Source of the DNA: Paralichthys olivaceus
Lineage: Eukaryota; Chordata; Actinopteri; Pleuronectiformes; Paralichthyidae
NCBI RefSeq assembly: GCF_024713975.1
Contig: NC_091096.1
Coordinates: forward strand, 5,359,501 to 5,423,500
Length of the DNA: 64,000 nucleotides
Direction of reading: 5' to 3'
Shown here: piece by piece, positions 11,066 through 22,521 of the stretch
Numbering within the stretch: the first letter of the stretch is position 1
How the letters are laid out: each line of letters begins with the position of its first letter
The notes under the pieces: model-generated
Databases searched by the model: none
The model's input: the letters and a program-made list of their open reading frames with translations, nothing else
What the model was told of the DNA's origin: nothing
Made by a program: the position numbers and the translations under genes

Positions 11066-11590
11066 GGAGCCAACCACCAGCTAAACAGCAACACTAACCA
11101 ACAGGAAGTCAGACCTCTTTATTGTGCCCTGCTCAAAGGTAAAATTTAAATCATCAGGTTGCAAAAAACAGAAGAAGAGGTCTGGAGCGAACAGTGATTT
11201 CAACTAGCAATGAATATGACACATGAGTAGAAATAACCCATGTATCTGTCCAATTCTAGTCCTTCCTTTATAAAATAAAGTTTTAATAGTGAACTTAATG
11301 CACGTCTCCACTGTCCACAAAATATATGGTTCAACAATTGAAAATTCTGTTGTGTCTCCCAGCAAGGTTTTTTCCTCTGGTCAAGCATATGTTGCTCTCA
11401 GCCATGTTACAAGTCTGTGCCCTAATTATTAAGGAGTTTAAGGAATCTGCCATTTATTGTAAAGGTAGCAGAAGCAACAAGCAAAATATCAACTCTAACA
11501 TCAAGCGGCATAACACAGACTGCATTTACCATCATATTGCACAACACTCAGAGTCTTTAGAGTACTTTTTTAGGCATACAAGCGATTGCA
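11066..11590. other. Non-coding spacer of transposon origin, copy 2
   Basis: This is a near-identical copy of 1703-2227. No coding sequence is recognised. Confidence 0.5.
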
Positions 11591-11906
11591 CACATGAATA
11601 ATGCTGATTGCATTTGCCTGACAGAGACATGGTTAGGAGTTGATGATCCACCACTGCAACACTGTCTTACAGCTTTCCAGTTCACGCGTTTGTCGTGTCC
11701 AGAGTTATGACAACACCTATCCACCATTGCAACATCTGAAACAAGGGTCACATGGTGGCCTTAGAATATACTATTCACTAACAAAAGATATTGTTACATG
11801 GCCTACAAAGTGCAATAATATTGAAAGTTTGATATTTCAAGTGAACAGTATTAACTTGACTGCTGCAGTGTCTTGTACGTCGGCATTTTCTCCCATAAAC
11901 ACTTAG
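11591..11906 (+). pseudogene. EEP endonuclease relic, copy 2
   Basis: This carries the same CICLTETW and GGLRIYYS segments, split between frames, as at 2228-2543. It is a relic without a start codon. Confidence 0.6.
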
Positions 11907-12131
11907 ATCCCTCTGATTTCCAAGTAAAACTATATGTAGTACTAGCACCCCGCTTAGTTTCTGTCTGAGCTGTTGTCTAACGGAGCTGCTTCCTTACCAA
12001 CAAAAAGTTTACTATTGAAGGCTGTTTTACCAAATGAAACCATCAACCATCTGCTTTCAAATGGTCAGAGGTCACATGATGTTCCAGGGAAAGTGGTTTT
12101 GACATCAATGTAAACTGTAAATCTGCTTGTA

Positions 12132-13130
12132 TATATATCTAAGGACTTTTCAATCAATACTGAAGATATTGTGAGGTCAGACATAGCAAATGTGGGAAAA
12201 AACACAAGAGATGAAACTTATCCAACAAAAATACATGAAGTTAACAGAAATGAGTGGACACAGACTAGACTTCATGAAATGGGACTCTTGAGATTTGTGT
12301 TGGGTAGAATTAACAAAGGGTGAAATATATCCGAGACATTGGAACACGTCTGTCTGTGTCAAGCAGAACCTTAAGTTAATCAGCAGCTAAACATCCTTAG
12401 TGTCCACTGTTTTGATTCCATTTATCTTATAGCGAGTCGTCTTCCAGTGTGTAAATGAACTGTACTGTAGCTGCTATTTAATAACCTGTAGCACAAACAT
12501 CTAAACATTTAATTTAGCAAATGTATTATTGATCGTTGATATCATGCAGATATTGTAAAGGGTGGTCAATGTGTTGTTTAAACGCGTTTCAAACGGATTA
12601 ATGAGAAACATTTTGTTTACTGCGTTCATGTTTATTTCCACATTCTGACTTGAAAGCACGTGAACACACTGAAGTCAGAACAACAACGACTTCACAAGTG
12701 GGAAAACTGGACTTTCCGAGGAGCACGTGAATGCACAGTCTGTTTACTGTTTACATCCTTCAACAGACTCATGTCGACTCTTCTCTGAACACACAGCAGG
12801 TGCCTAGAACGGTGTCTTGCGCCCCCTGCTGATTACTTGACAGAACCATCAAATTGTGCTCACATTTCAAATTAACTTCAGAGTCCTGGACTTGGTGGAA
12901 GAATGTGGACGCTAATTTCAATGAGCTCCTTCTTTTTATACAAAATATACAATCATCAGTAACATAATACAATCAACAGTGCCTATTGGGTAAATATGTG
13001 GACTGCCTGTATGTTACAAAGATGTTTTTTGAGAAAGGCGTCTACCGAGGCAGGTACAACTTCTCAGAGAAACCCAGTATAAAACCTCATTCACATCCTG
13101 CTACACATCCCTTCACTCGAACACTCAGTT
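12132..13130. other. cenatac 3' flank, copy 2
   Basis: This is non-coding and near-identical to 2769-3765. It includes the second copy of the interspersed repeat at about 12755-12975 and a CTCF-like core at 12819-12832. Confidence 0.6.
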
Positions 13131-16100
13131 TTAAGTGCCGTCAGAGTTTGTCAGCTGACCAGTTGCTTTAGTTTTCTTTGACCCATCCGAGTTCTGCTGC
13201 CGCTTCCTCTTTGGTCTGTTCTTCTTCCCTTCTTCTTCTCTGAATTGGTGCCTGTTGTGAGAAAGAAAAAGTTCCATATGTTTGCAAAGAGTAGTGAAGT
13301 TAATGTACATAACAAAAACATTTTATGTGTGCCTTTTTAACATAAGGACAACAGATGGAATGTTTGCTTTGAGGCAAAGTCTGGCAGATATACTAAAACG
13401 ACAGGCTTAAGGCCTTTGAGTGTGTTAAACATATGTGATGGAGTTAATAGTTTTTTTCCATCGTTCTGTGTGAGTCTTCTGTGTAGTTACGGGTTGTGTG
13501 ATCTCACCTGGACTGCCAGCGTCGGCCGCTGTTCCACACTCTTCCAAAAGAGGGAAGCCAGTTGGCGTCTGTCTGTGAGCTGTGATCAAAGTTGGCCCCA
13601 ACTCTGTTCGGTGGAAGCTTCTTCAGCTTCTCTTGCTCCTCTGGCAAAAGACAGATGAGATCATTTTCAATCATCAAATTCATTTAGTTTAATTCTACAC
13701 AAGTCTACAATCTCTGCATCACTGAGACTTGAGAAGATTAAAATGACCGGTATTATAAATATTTTGATACTTGAGCGCCACGATTTCAAAAATTTGAATG
13801 TGTTTATGTGATTTCATATTTGACACAGATGCAATTTGAGCAGCAAAGACAAAAAGTCACTTAAACAGCAAAACATCAGATGAGTGATAAATAATAAAAA
13901 CCTGCTGGTTATCATAAGTGATGTAACAGCATCCAGTAACACATGATTTGTCAGGTCTCATGGAAATGAAAAACAAGGACGGAACAAACTGCTCTGCTGA
14001 CAAGTAGATTTAAACAAGTATTCCTACTCTGTTTGAGGAACTCTTGGAGCGATGGGCCAATCTCTGGATGTGCTGAAGCCCCAGAGGTCCCCTCCAAAGG
14101 ATCGTCCTGGAGCCAAGGTGGGACAGCACCTACAACAGTCAGGACACTGATCACTTTTCAAACACATACAACAGGTGAACTGAGCTCCTAACTACTGGAG
14201 ACACTGGGTTTCTTTCAATTTTTGATTGTATTACTTTGTTGTGTGAAAGGCAAATTAAATGTTTCTTTTCAGGATCACACAGGATGCATTGTAATGTTTT
14301 CAGAATAATATTAATCCTCAGAGGGACAGGGGGCAGAGCAACATCACTGAAAAGACAAAATATACATCGAGATAACTCCTCAACAGTCAAGAGTCATCTG
14401 GAAAATTTATGAAAAACTTGAATGTGGTTTATGATAATAAGAAAATGGGATTTAAAAAGATAAAACACAGAAGAGACACCACATATTATTACATTTCCAC
14501 AATGTATATTATTGGACTGGTTCAAATACAGAGCTTAGTTGAGATACTGAAATTCATCCTTCACTGTACCTGTGTGAACATTTCCACTGTTTGCTGAATT
14601 CTGTAACAGACAAAAAATTAGGTGATTGTGTTTGCAGTTACTCATGAGAAACTTTCTGAATGATGGGTGTCCTTCTACCTGATAGCCGATGAAAGTCAGG
14701 CCATGTCCTGCTGCCGCCCGCGGTGCTTTCACCATTGACTCAACGAAGCTGCTCCCTGGCTGCTGGTCTGATCCCTGAGATGTAAACTGCGAGCTGTTCC
14801 CCAGAGAACAAGATGAACCCCGAACAAAGTTAAGTGATTCAAATTATATTGATGACACTATACAAAAAGAGGATAATATGTCTCAGGTAGACAAAGTGTT
14901 ACCTGACAGAATCCTCCGCAGACGCGTCTGTGCCATTGGGACCATTGAATGACTCCGGGTCTGCGTCACGCTGATAGTGATTCAGGAAATGCCAACAGTG
15001 GTTCACAGAGGAAGTCTGACCACTACCCATCTTCATCTCAGCTTTTATTATCACAATCCTTACACACTACTTTGCCCCAAATGTTAACACAATATTTTAT
15101 TTTTCATCATCTCCATCTAATTGTAACCATAACCTGATGTGTAAAATTAAGTTTGTCATTAAACCACCATGACCTCCAGACACAAGGTTTCACCAGCTAC
15201 AAATATTTGTTTTTAGAGTTAAACAGGTTTTCAGTTACACTCACAATGATCTAGTTGGGCAATTGTGACTTTTCTCATCTTACATGTAACTCAAATACAC
15301 AAAAAGCAACAGTCAAGGCTTTAGTGATGGATACTGCCACTGCATCTCTGGAAAACAAACCTCTATTAGAGCCTGAAGGACCTCTTGACGATGCTTCTCC
15401 TGGGCCCGGATATGATCAGCTTGCTTAAGCCATGAAAAGAAAAGTAAACAGTTTTTAGGAATGCTAGTGGCAGTCTCAGAGCTGCCTCCACTGCTGTAGA
15501 CTCTATTATCATTCAAATTAAAACAGTTACCTGTTTAATGAATTCATCCTCCTTCTCCACAAATGATTCCAAAACTTGTGGCAACTCAGCTTTAAACCTA
15601 AAAAAAAGCAAAAAATGATCCAATCTTTTATTTTCCATTAAAAACTTTATTAATATTGACTTTCAACTCTCGGAGAACCACCTTTCAGTTTCCTCCTCCG
15701 TGATGATGACCTTGTCTCGAAGCTTGGGGTCGGCTTTATTTTCCCACCAGAACTTGTGGGTATTCTTCCTGTGTTCTGGTCTGAAACCAAGTACATTTAA
15801 AACTGGTCAACCAGTAATTTTTCAAATGCACACAGTTTCATGCAATTTACTTATTACAAACAAAATTAAAAAAATAAAAAGCAGTTCATTTGATCAAACT
15901 TACGTGGCCATGTGTTCTAACAAGCCTCCGTACAGCACAGTCATGTTGCCGTCTGTAACATTTCTGTCTACTTCGAGCCCACAGCAGTAGCACCAGAATT
16001 TCTGCTGGTGCTCGCTGCAGTCAAACTTTTCTACTTGGGGCTTTTTAAGAGTGCGACGAGCTTCCTTCACCTGGTACAGAGAGAAAGAAAACACATACAG

Positions 16101-17017
16101 GAAACATAGATAAACATGGTGGTTGGACTGGAGCTCTGATTAAATCTGAGGCAGTCTAATACAACAGCTCTGCAATAAACGCTAAATTCATAAAGGTTGA
16201 ATGTTGATCACTTCTTTGTCTGTAATTTGATTTGTTGTTTATTTTATTTCACACAGCATCCCATCATCTGATTCTCCACCTCATGAAGACATCATTCTAT
16301 TCAGTAGACGTTCACTGCGCCGAGAATTGTTGTGTTGCTATAACTATTATTGATGAGGGTGTTTTAAAGGTTCACTGAGTAGATGCATGTAGCTGCTGAA
16401 CACCCCTCACCTCATCCTTCCCTTCCAAACAGGAAGGAACCTGTTGCAGACTTCCGTTGTCATAAAAACTCAAAAGGTGTTTGCTTTGTCCAGTCTGGGC
16501 TACTGTAAAAAAAAAAACCTGGTGTATTTAAATATAAAGGACCATTATAGGGTAAAGAAAATAACAATTCACACAGTGTTGATGAAACACATGAGTCAAA
16601 ACATCACTAATTTAAATTACTTTGCTGCCAATAGATCCCTTTCCCCTCAATCTTAAAGTTGGCTAATGTTTTAGTGTTGTAAAGAACTGTGTTGCTTAGA
16701 AAATGTTTAAATGTGAATACAAATGAGCTAAATTCACTTCTCTATCAAACTACTGTTGGTCCCCAGCGTCCCTGACGCGGCATGCGTTATGTTGTTGGTT
16801 AGCACCAGGTGCTAGCATCGGGGCGAGCACGCGTGTAGATCCACAAAGTGGCTGGAAATGTTTGACATCGGCGTGAATCGGTGTAAATCAAACTACTTAC
16901 CTTCTCTAAGAATTTGAGAAGAACCACTCTCAGTCTGCTCTGGTGACTCTTCCCGAAGATGTGTCCCTTCCCGGCGAATGTAGTTTGCCGACACACGGCG
17001 CAATAATAAGGAGCCAT
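13131..17017 (-). CDS. cenatac: cenatac (ccdc84), copy 2
   Basis: This is a complete second gene, 9365 bp from the first, with the same eleven exons: 17017-16901, 16070-15904, 15780-15682, 15597-15531, 15423-15361, 15036-14903, 14793-14679, 14600-14570, 14129-14028, 13640-13508, 13251-13131. The only coding difference I noticed from copy 1 is a synonymous Ala codon (GCC for GCA) in exon 10. Intronic differences include the exon-10 donor (GTGAGA for GTAAGA) and the base after the exon-1 donor. Both genes look intact, so this would double the dose of a minor-spliceosome factor if the duplication is real and expressed. Confidence 0.92.
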
Positions 17018-17666
17018 TGACACAGAGACTAGTAAATTACAGATGAACTGACACAGAAACCGAACATTTCTGTTTTAATTCTCATTGTTTATTGTTGGTG
17101 AAACGGAAAGCCACACAAGCTACAGCCCGGATATCCGCTCCAGAAAGGAAGCGGTTCCGTCTCGATATGTTTCCCCCTTGAAACAAACACAATTTATTGA
17201 ACATCTGTCATCGTCAATATGAAATAATCCTAGCGATATTTTCAATCATCTAAAATGTTCGAATTGTAGTTTTCTTCACCCTGGAGTGGACCCTTTATAT
17301 TTAAATACTTTATATTTACATTGAGAGGAGGTCCTCACTATGGAGGCCGCCATGTTTTTAAAGTAGCCCAGAATGGACAAACTAAATACCTTTCGAGTTT
17401 TGTATGCCAGCTTTCATTCTCTGTTAAAGTTGCTCTAATGTCAAATAGTTTCTTTGTCGATTGATCAAAGTCAAATGACATCAAACACATTTTCTGCTAT
17501 GTTGTTCTCAGATACAAACATGGAACAAATGACTTCAAAGGAACTTCTAAGGAATTCTACAATCCTTAACTTCAACAAAGAAGTTGGCAACTTACTGCTT
17601 CCTGCTGCAAGAGAGATAGATCGAGAAGTGCTTTTACAACCAGATTAGCTTACGTTTTGTGTCAAG
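17018..17666. promoter_or_regulatory. Divergent intergenic region, copy 2
   Basis: This is a near-identical copy of 7653-8301, with the same ETS-like and YY1-like motifs between the cenatac and protease-gene starts. Confidence 0.5.
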
Positions 17667-20261
17667 ATGTCCAATATAGGTCGCAGGTGTAGAAAAAGGT
17701 CCATTGCTAAAGCCTGGCTGTTGGGCATCCGCAAGAGATTAAGAAGCTCCTTCTTAAAGAGGAAGAGAATCACATACAGCAAAGGGGTGAAAAGGCCATG
17801 TCGTGAGCCCACCCAGAGTCGAAGCTCGAGAGGCAAAAAAAGGCCCTACAATGAGATTGCCAAGAATGACAGTCCTCTAGAAAGGCCCTCCAAGGTGATG
17901 AGGATAAGAACTGATGCAGAGTTGATAAACACTCCTCACAGTAAAGCTGTCGATGGCCCTGCATCTCAATCCAAGCTTTCAGATGACCTCCATCTTGACG
18001 CTGCATATTTTGGGAAGAGTGTTTCCAATGCATCCAAAAGAGAATTTTTACAAGGCTCATTCTCACAAAGGAAGAGAATCACATACAGCAAAGGGGTGAA
18101 AAGGCCATGTCGTGAGCCCACCCAGAGTCTAAGCTCGAGAGGCAAAAAAAGGCCCTACAATGAGATTGCCAAGAATGACAGTCCTCTAGAAAGGCCCTCC
18201 AAGGTGATGAAGATAAGAACTGATGCAGAGTTGATAAACACTCCTCACAGTAAAGGTGTCGATGGCCCTGCATCTGAATCCAAGCTTTCAGATGACCTCC
18301 ATCTTGACGCTGCATATATTGGGAAGAGTGTTTCCAATGCACCCAAAAGAGATTTTTTACAAGGCTCATTCTCACAAAGGAAGAGAATCAAACTCAGCAA
18401 AGGGGTGAAAAGGCCATGTCGTGAGCCCACCCAGAGTCTAAGCTCGAGAGGCAAAAAAAGGCCCTACAATGAGATTGCCAAGAATGACAGTCCTCTAGAA
18501 AGGCCCTCCAAGGTGATGAGGATAAGTACTGATGCAGAGTTGATAAACACTCCTCACAGTAAAGCTGTCGATGGCCCTGCATCTCAATCCAAGCTTTCAG
18601 ATGACCTCCATCTTGACGCTGCATATTTTGGGAAGAGTGTTACCAATGCATCCGAAAGAGATTTTTTACAAGGCTCATTCTCACAAAGGAAGAGAATCAA
18701 ACTCAGCAAAGGGGTGAAAAGGCCATGTCGTGAGCCCATCCAGAGTCGAAGCTCGAGAGGCGAAAAAAGGCCCTACAATGAGATTGCCAAGAATGACAGT
18801 CCTCTAGAAAGGCCCTCCAAGGTGATGAGGATAAGTACTGATGCAGAGTTGATAAACAGTCCTCACAGTAAAGCTGTCGATGGCCCTGCATCTCAATCCA
18901 AGCTTTCAGATGACCTCCATCTTGACGCTGCATATTTTGGGAAGAGTGTTACCAATGCATCCGAAAGAGATTTTTTACAAGGCTCATTCTCACAAAGGAA
19001 GAGAATCAAACTCAGCAAAGGGGTGAAAAGGCCATGTCGTGAGCCCACCCAGAGTCGAAGCTCGAGAGGCAAAAAAAGGCCCTACAATGAGATTGCCAAG
19101 AATGACAGTCCTCTAGAAAGGCCCTCCAAGGTGATGAGGATAAGAACTGATGCAGAGTTGATAAACACTCCTCACAGTAAAGCTGTCGATGGCCCTGCAT
19201 CTGAATCCAAGCTTTCAGATGACCTCCATCTTGACGCTGCATATTTTGGGAAGAGTGTTGCCAATGCATCCGAAAGAGATTTTTTACAAGGCTCACTCTC
19301 ACAAAGGAAGAGAATCAAACTCAGCAAAGGGGTGAAAAGGCCATGTCGTGAGCCCACCCAGAGTCGAAGCTCGAGAGGCAAAAAAAGGCCCTACAATGAG
19401 ATTGCCAAGAATGACAGTCCTCTAGAAAGGCCCTCCAAGGTGATGAGGATAAGTACTGATGCAGAGTTGATAAACACTCCTCACAGTAAAGCTGTCGATG
19501 GCCCTGCATCTGAATCCAAGCTTTCAGATGACCTCCATGTTGACGCTGCATATATTGGGACGAGTGTTGCCAATGCACCCAAAAGACATTTTTTAAAAGG
19601 CTCATTCTCACAAAGCCATTGGAAGTTTGGGGATAATGCTGGCAAACAGTGTGTAGCCAACAGTTTAGCTGCAGTCATAATGAATGAGTTAAAAAGTATA
19701 GCAACTTGGAGAGATGACACGGAAAACGATCTTGACTCTGTTCTTGGAGAAGGAAATATGTTGTATACCTATCTCAAAGACAGTGGGGAAATAAGTGGGG
19801 AAAGCGGCTTTCTGTTTATTGATGAGTTGCCAGATATGTACATCATGAAAGATGTGCTGTTTGAAATTAAGCATGGTCCAACTTACAGTGGAATGGTTGG
19901 TATCTTCGAAGAGGCAGAGGATGAATATATGAGGAATATTAACATACCCATGGACATGGCTATTCAGATAGCATTGACAGATCATGATGCTTGCTTTGTC
20001 ACTCTTAGTTGTTACACATGTGTGATTGTTAAGCAAGGCCACCATTTTGCTGTGTTTGATCCTCATTGTCGCAACAGGTGGGGCTGTGTTGAAGAGCAAG
20101 GTACTGCCGTTGTTGTTTATCACTCTGAGTGCGAAACACTGTATGGGCACTTGTTGAACCTCGCCCAACAACTGCTCCTTCCCAGTGACACATTAGAAGA
20201 CATGCCATTTGAGGTGACAGGCGTCAAGGTCAGGATCATAGATGATGATGCCACATTGTGA
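17667..20261 (+). CDS. Basic repeat protein with C76-like cysteine protease domain, 6 repeats
   Basis: This is an intact ORF of 864 residues with the same N-terminus and protease domain as the copy at 8302. It has six 103-residue repeats, so the protein is 206 residues longer. Candidate catalytic residues are C662, D798 and H800. The repeats carry extra changes such as REPIQS and RGEKRP in repeat 4. The protease domain appears unchanged between copies, whereas the repeat region varies in number, which suggests that unequal exchange acts on the repeats. Function is inferred as for the other copy. It is the last gene of the tandem array. Confidence 0.75.
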   Translation: MSNIGRRCRKRSIAKAWLLGIRKRLRSSFLKRKRITYSKGVKRPCREPTQSRSSRGKKRPYNEIAKNDSPLERPSKVMRIRTDAELINTPHSKAVDGPASQSKLSDDLHLDAAYFGKSVSNASKREFLQGSFSQRKRITYSKGVKRPCREPTQSLSSRGKKRPYNEIAKNDSPLERPSKVMKIRTDAELINTPHSKGVDGPASESKLSDDLHLDAAYIGKSVSNAPKRDFLQGSFSQRKRIKLSKGVKRPCREPTQSLSSRGKKRPYNEIAKNDSPLERPSKVMRISTDAELINTPHSKAVDGPASQSKLSDDLHLDAAYFGKSVTNASERDFLQGSFSQRKRIKLSKGVKRPCREPIQSRSSRGEKRPYNEIAKNDSPLERPSKVMRISTDAELINSPHSKAVDGPASQSKLSDDLHLDAAYFGKSVTNASERDFLQGSFSQRKRIKLSKGVKRPCREPTQSRSSRGKKRPYNEIAKNDSPLERPSKVMRIRTDAELINTPHSKAVDGPASESKLSDDLHLDAAYFGKSVANASERDFLQGSLSQRKRIKLSKGVKRPCREPTQSRSSRGKKRPYNEIAKNDSPLERPSKVMRISTDAELINTPHSKAVDGPASESKLSDDLHVDAAYIGTSVANAPKRHFLKGSFSQSHWKFGDNAGKQCVANSLAAVIMNELKSIATWRDDTENDLDSVLGEGNMLYTYLKDSGEISGESGFLFIDELPDMYIMKDVLFEIKHGPTYSGMVGIFEEAEDEYMRNINIPMDMAIQIALTDHDACFVTLSCYTCVIVKQGHHFAVFDPHCRNRWGCVEEQGTAVVVYHSECETLYGHLLNLAQQLLLPSDTLEDMPFEVTGVKVRIIDDDATL
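17760..19613 (+). repeat. Six in-frame 309-bp tandem repeats
   Basis: Six copies of exactly 309 bp make 1854 bp. The first two carry the ITYSKG start and the others IKLSKG. The 618-bp difference from the copy at 8395 accounts for the longer unit. Confidence 0.95.
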
Positions 20262-20275
20262 GGAGCCAACCACAC

Positions 20276-21048
20276 TCCTCACAGTAAAGCTGTCGATGGC
20301 CCTGCATCTCAATCCAAGCTTTCAGATGACCTCCATCTTGACGCTGCATATTTTGGGAAGAGTGTTACCAATGCATCCGAAAGAGATTTTTTACAAGGCT
20401 CACTCTCACAAAGGAAGAGAATCAAACTCAGCAAAGGGGTGAAAAGGCCATGTCGTGAGCCCACCCAGAGTCGAAGCTCGAGAGGCAAAAAAAGGCCCTA
20501 CAATGAGATTGCCAAGAATGACAGTCCTCTAGAAAGGCCCTCCAAGGTGATGAGGATAAGTACTGATGCAGATCTGATAAACACTCCTCACAGTAAAGCT
20601 GTCGATGGCCCTGCATCTGAATCCAAGCTTTCAGATGACCTCCATGTTGACGCTGCATATATTGGGACGAGTGTTGCCAATGCACCCAAAAGACATTTTT
20701 TAAAAGGCTCATTCTCACAAAGCCATTGGATGTTTGGGGATAATGCTGGCAAACAGTGTGTAGCCAACAGTTTAGCTACAGTCATAATGAATGAGTTAAA
20801 AAGTATAGCAACTTGGAGAGATGACACGGAAAACGATCTTGACTCTGTTCTTGGAGAAGGAAATATGTTGTATACCTGAAGAGCGAGGTACTGCCGTTGT
20901 TGTTTATCACTCTGAGTGCGAAATACTGTATGGGCACTTGTTGAACCTCGCCCAACAACTGCTCCTTCCCAGTGACACATTAGAAGACATGCCATTTGAG
21001 GTGACAGGCGTCAAGGTCAGGATCATAGATAATGATGCCACATTGTGA
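20276..21048 (+). pseudogene. Deleted duplicate of the protease gene end, copy 3
   Basis: The structure is the same as at 930 and 10293, with a few private differences (Asp for Glu before LINTPH, Met for Lys after SHW, Thr for Ala before VIMN). It lacks the Asp-x-His block. Confidence 0.85.
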
Positions 21049-21573
21049 GGAGCCAACCACCAGCTAAACAGCAACACTAACCAACAGGAAGTCAGACCTC
21101 TTTATTGTGCCCTGCTCAAAGGTAAAATTTAAATCATCAGGTTGCAAAAAACAGAAGAAGAGGTCTGGAGCGAACAGTGATTTCAACTAGCAATGAATAT
21201 GACACATGAGTAGAAATAACCCATGTATCTGTCCAATTCTAGTCCTTCCTTTATAAAATAAAGTTTTAATAGTGAACTTAATGCACGTCTCCACTGTCCA
21301 CAAAATATATGGTTCAACAATTGAAAATTCTGTTGTGTCTCCCAGCAAGGTTTTTTCCTCTGGTCAAGCATATGTTGCTCTCAGCCATGTTACAAGTCTG
21401 TGCCCTAATTATTAAGGAGTTTAAGGAATCTGCCATTTATTGTAAAGGTAGCAGAAGCAACAAGCAAAATATCAACTCTAACATCAAGCGGCATAACACA
21501 GACTGCATTTACCATCATATTGCACAACACTCAGAGTCTTTAGAGTACTTTTTTAGGCATACAAGCGATTGCA
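21049..21573. other. Non-coding spacer of transposon origin, copy 3
   Basis: This is a near-identical copy of 1703-2227. No coding sequence is recognised. Confidence 0.5.
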
Positions 21574-21889
21574 CACATGAATAATGCTGATTGCATTTGC
21601 CTGACAGAGACATGGTTAGGAGTTGATGATCCACCACTGCAACACTGTCTTACAGCTTTCCAGTTCACGCGTTTGTCGTGTCCAGAGTTATGACAACACC
21701 TATCCACCATTGCAACATCTGAAACAAGGGTCACATGGTGGCCTTAGAATATACTATTCACTAACAAAAGATATTGTTACATGGCCTACAAAGTGCAATA
21801 ATATTGAAAGTTTGATATTTCAAGTGAACAGTATTAACTTGACTGCTGCAGTGTCTTGTACGTCGGCATTTTCTCCCATAAACACTTAG
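21574..21889 (+). pseudogene. EEP endonuclease relic, copy 3
   Basis: This is the third copy of the split EEP relic (CICLTETW, GGLRIYYS). The array ends 225 bp further on. Confidence 0.6.
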
Positions 21890-22201
21890 ATCCCTCTGAT
21901 TTCCAAGTAAAACTATATGTAGTACTAGCACCCCGCTTAGTTTCTGTCTGAGCTGTTGTCTAACGGAGCTGCTTCCTTACCAACAAAAAGTTTACTATTG
22001 AAGGCTGTTTTACCAAATGAAACCATCAACCATCTGCTTTCAAACGGTCAGAGGTCACATGATGTTCCAGGGAAAGTGGTTTTGACATCAATGTAAACTG
22101 TAAATCTGCTTGTAAATTTGCACATCATAATCTGTAGATTATAATAATCAATTTTGAATTTAGACTCAGAGAAAAACAAGGTGACCCAAAGTGAAATACT
22201 C

Positions 22202-22207
22202 TTTATT
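22202..22207 (-). terminator. Polyadenylation signal of the six-finger zinc-finger gene
   Basis: AATAAA on the minus strand, about 315 bp downstream of the stop codon at 22522. It lies just outside the tandem array. Confidence 0.45.
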
Positions 22208-22521
22208 TTTTATCTTAACTTTTCCATAGTTCATGCTGAACACGTTATATCTTTAAATAAATTTCACTCTTACACAGTAGAGATCATAAACAGGTTTGTG
22301 AACATTTGAGTATGATATAACATGAGATCTTGGAAACAAACAGGCAAAGATGCATATTTAATGATACAATAATATTTTCAAAATTACTCACAAGTTTACT
22401 GATTAATCTGCAAGTAATGCAACAGCAGAAAAGTAAAATTACAAAAGGCCATAAATAAGCTGTTCAAGTTGAATCCCACTTTCAAGTTTGACCTTTTTTG
22501 AGCCATTCCACACAAAGTATC

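Larger units (their letters stand above)
2769..12131. repeat. 9.4-kb tandem unit, complete copy
   Basis: This unit of 9363 bp runs from the cenatac 3' flank, through cenatac on the minus strand, to the protease gene on the plus strand and its decayed tail. The junction with the previous unit falls at a short cttgta/tatata stretch. The junction is inferred from the point where the last copy leaves the array (22114). Copies differ by scattered substitutions and a 2-bp insertion near 12203. Confidence 0.92.
12132..22114. repeat. 9.4-kb tandem unit, last copy, 618 bp longer
   Basis: This unit is 9983 bp. It equals the previous unit plus 2 bp plus two extra 309-bp repeats in the protease gene. 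After 22114 the sequence leaves the array and enters the 3' flank of a zinc-finger gene. The ancestral order was therefore cenatac, protease gene, zinc-finger gene. Confidence 0.92.
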
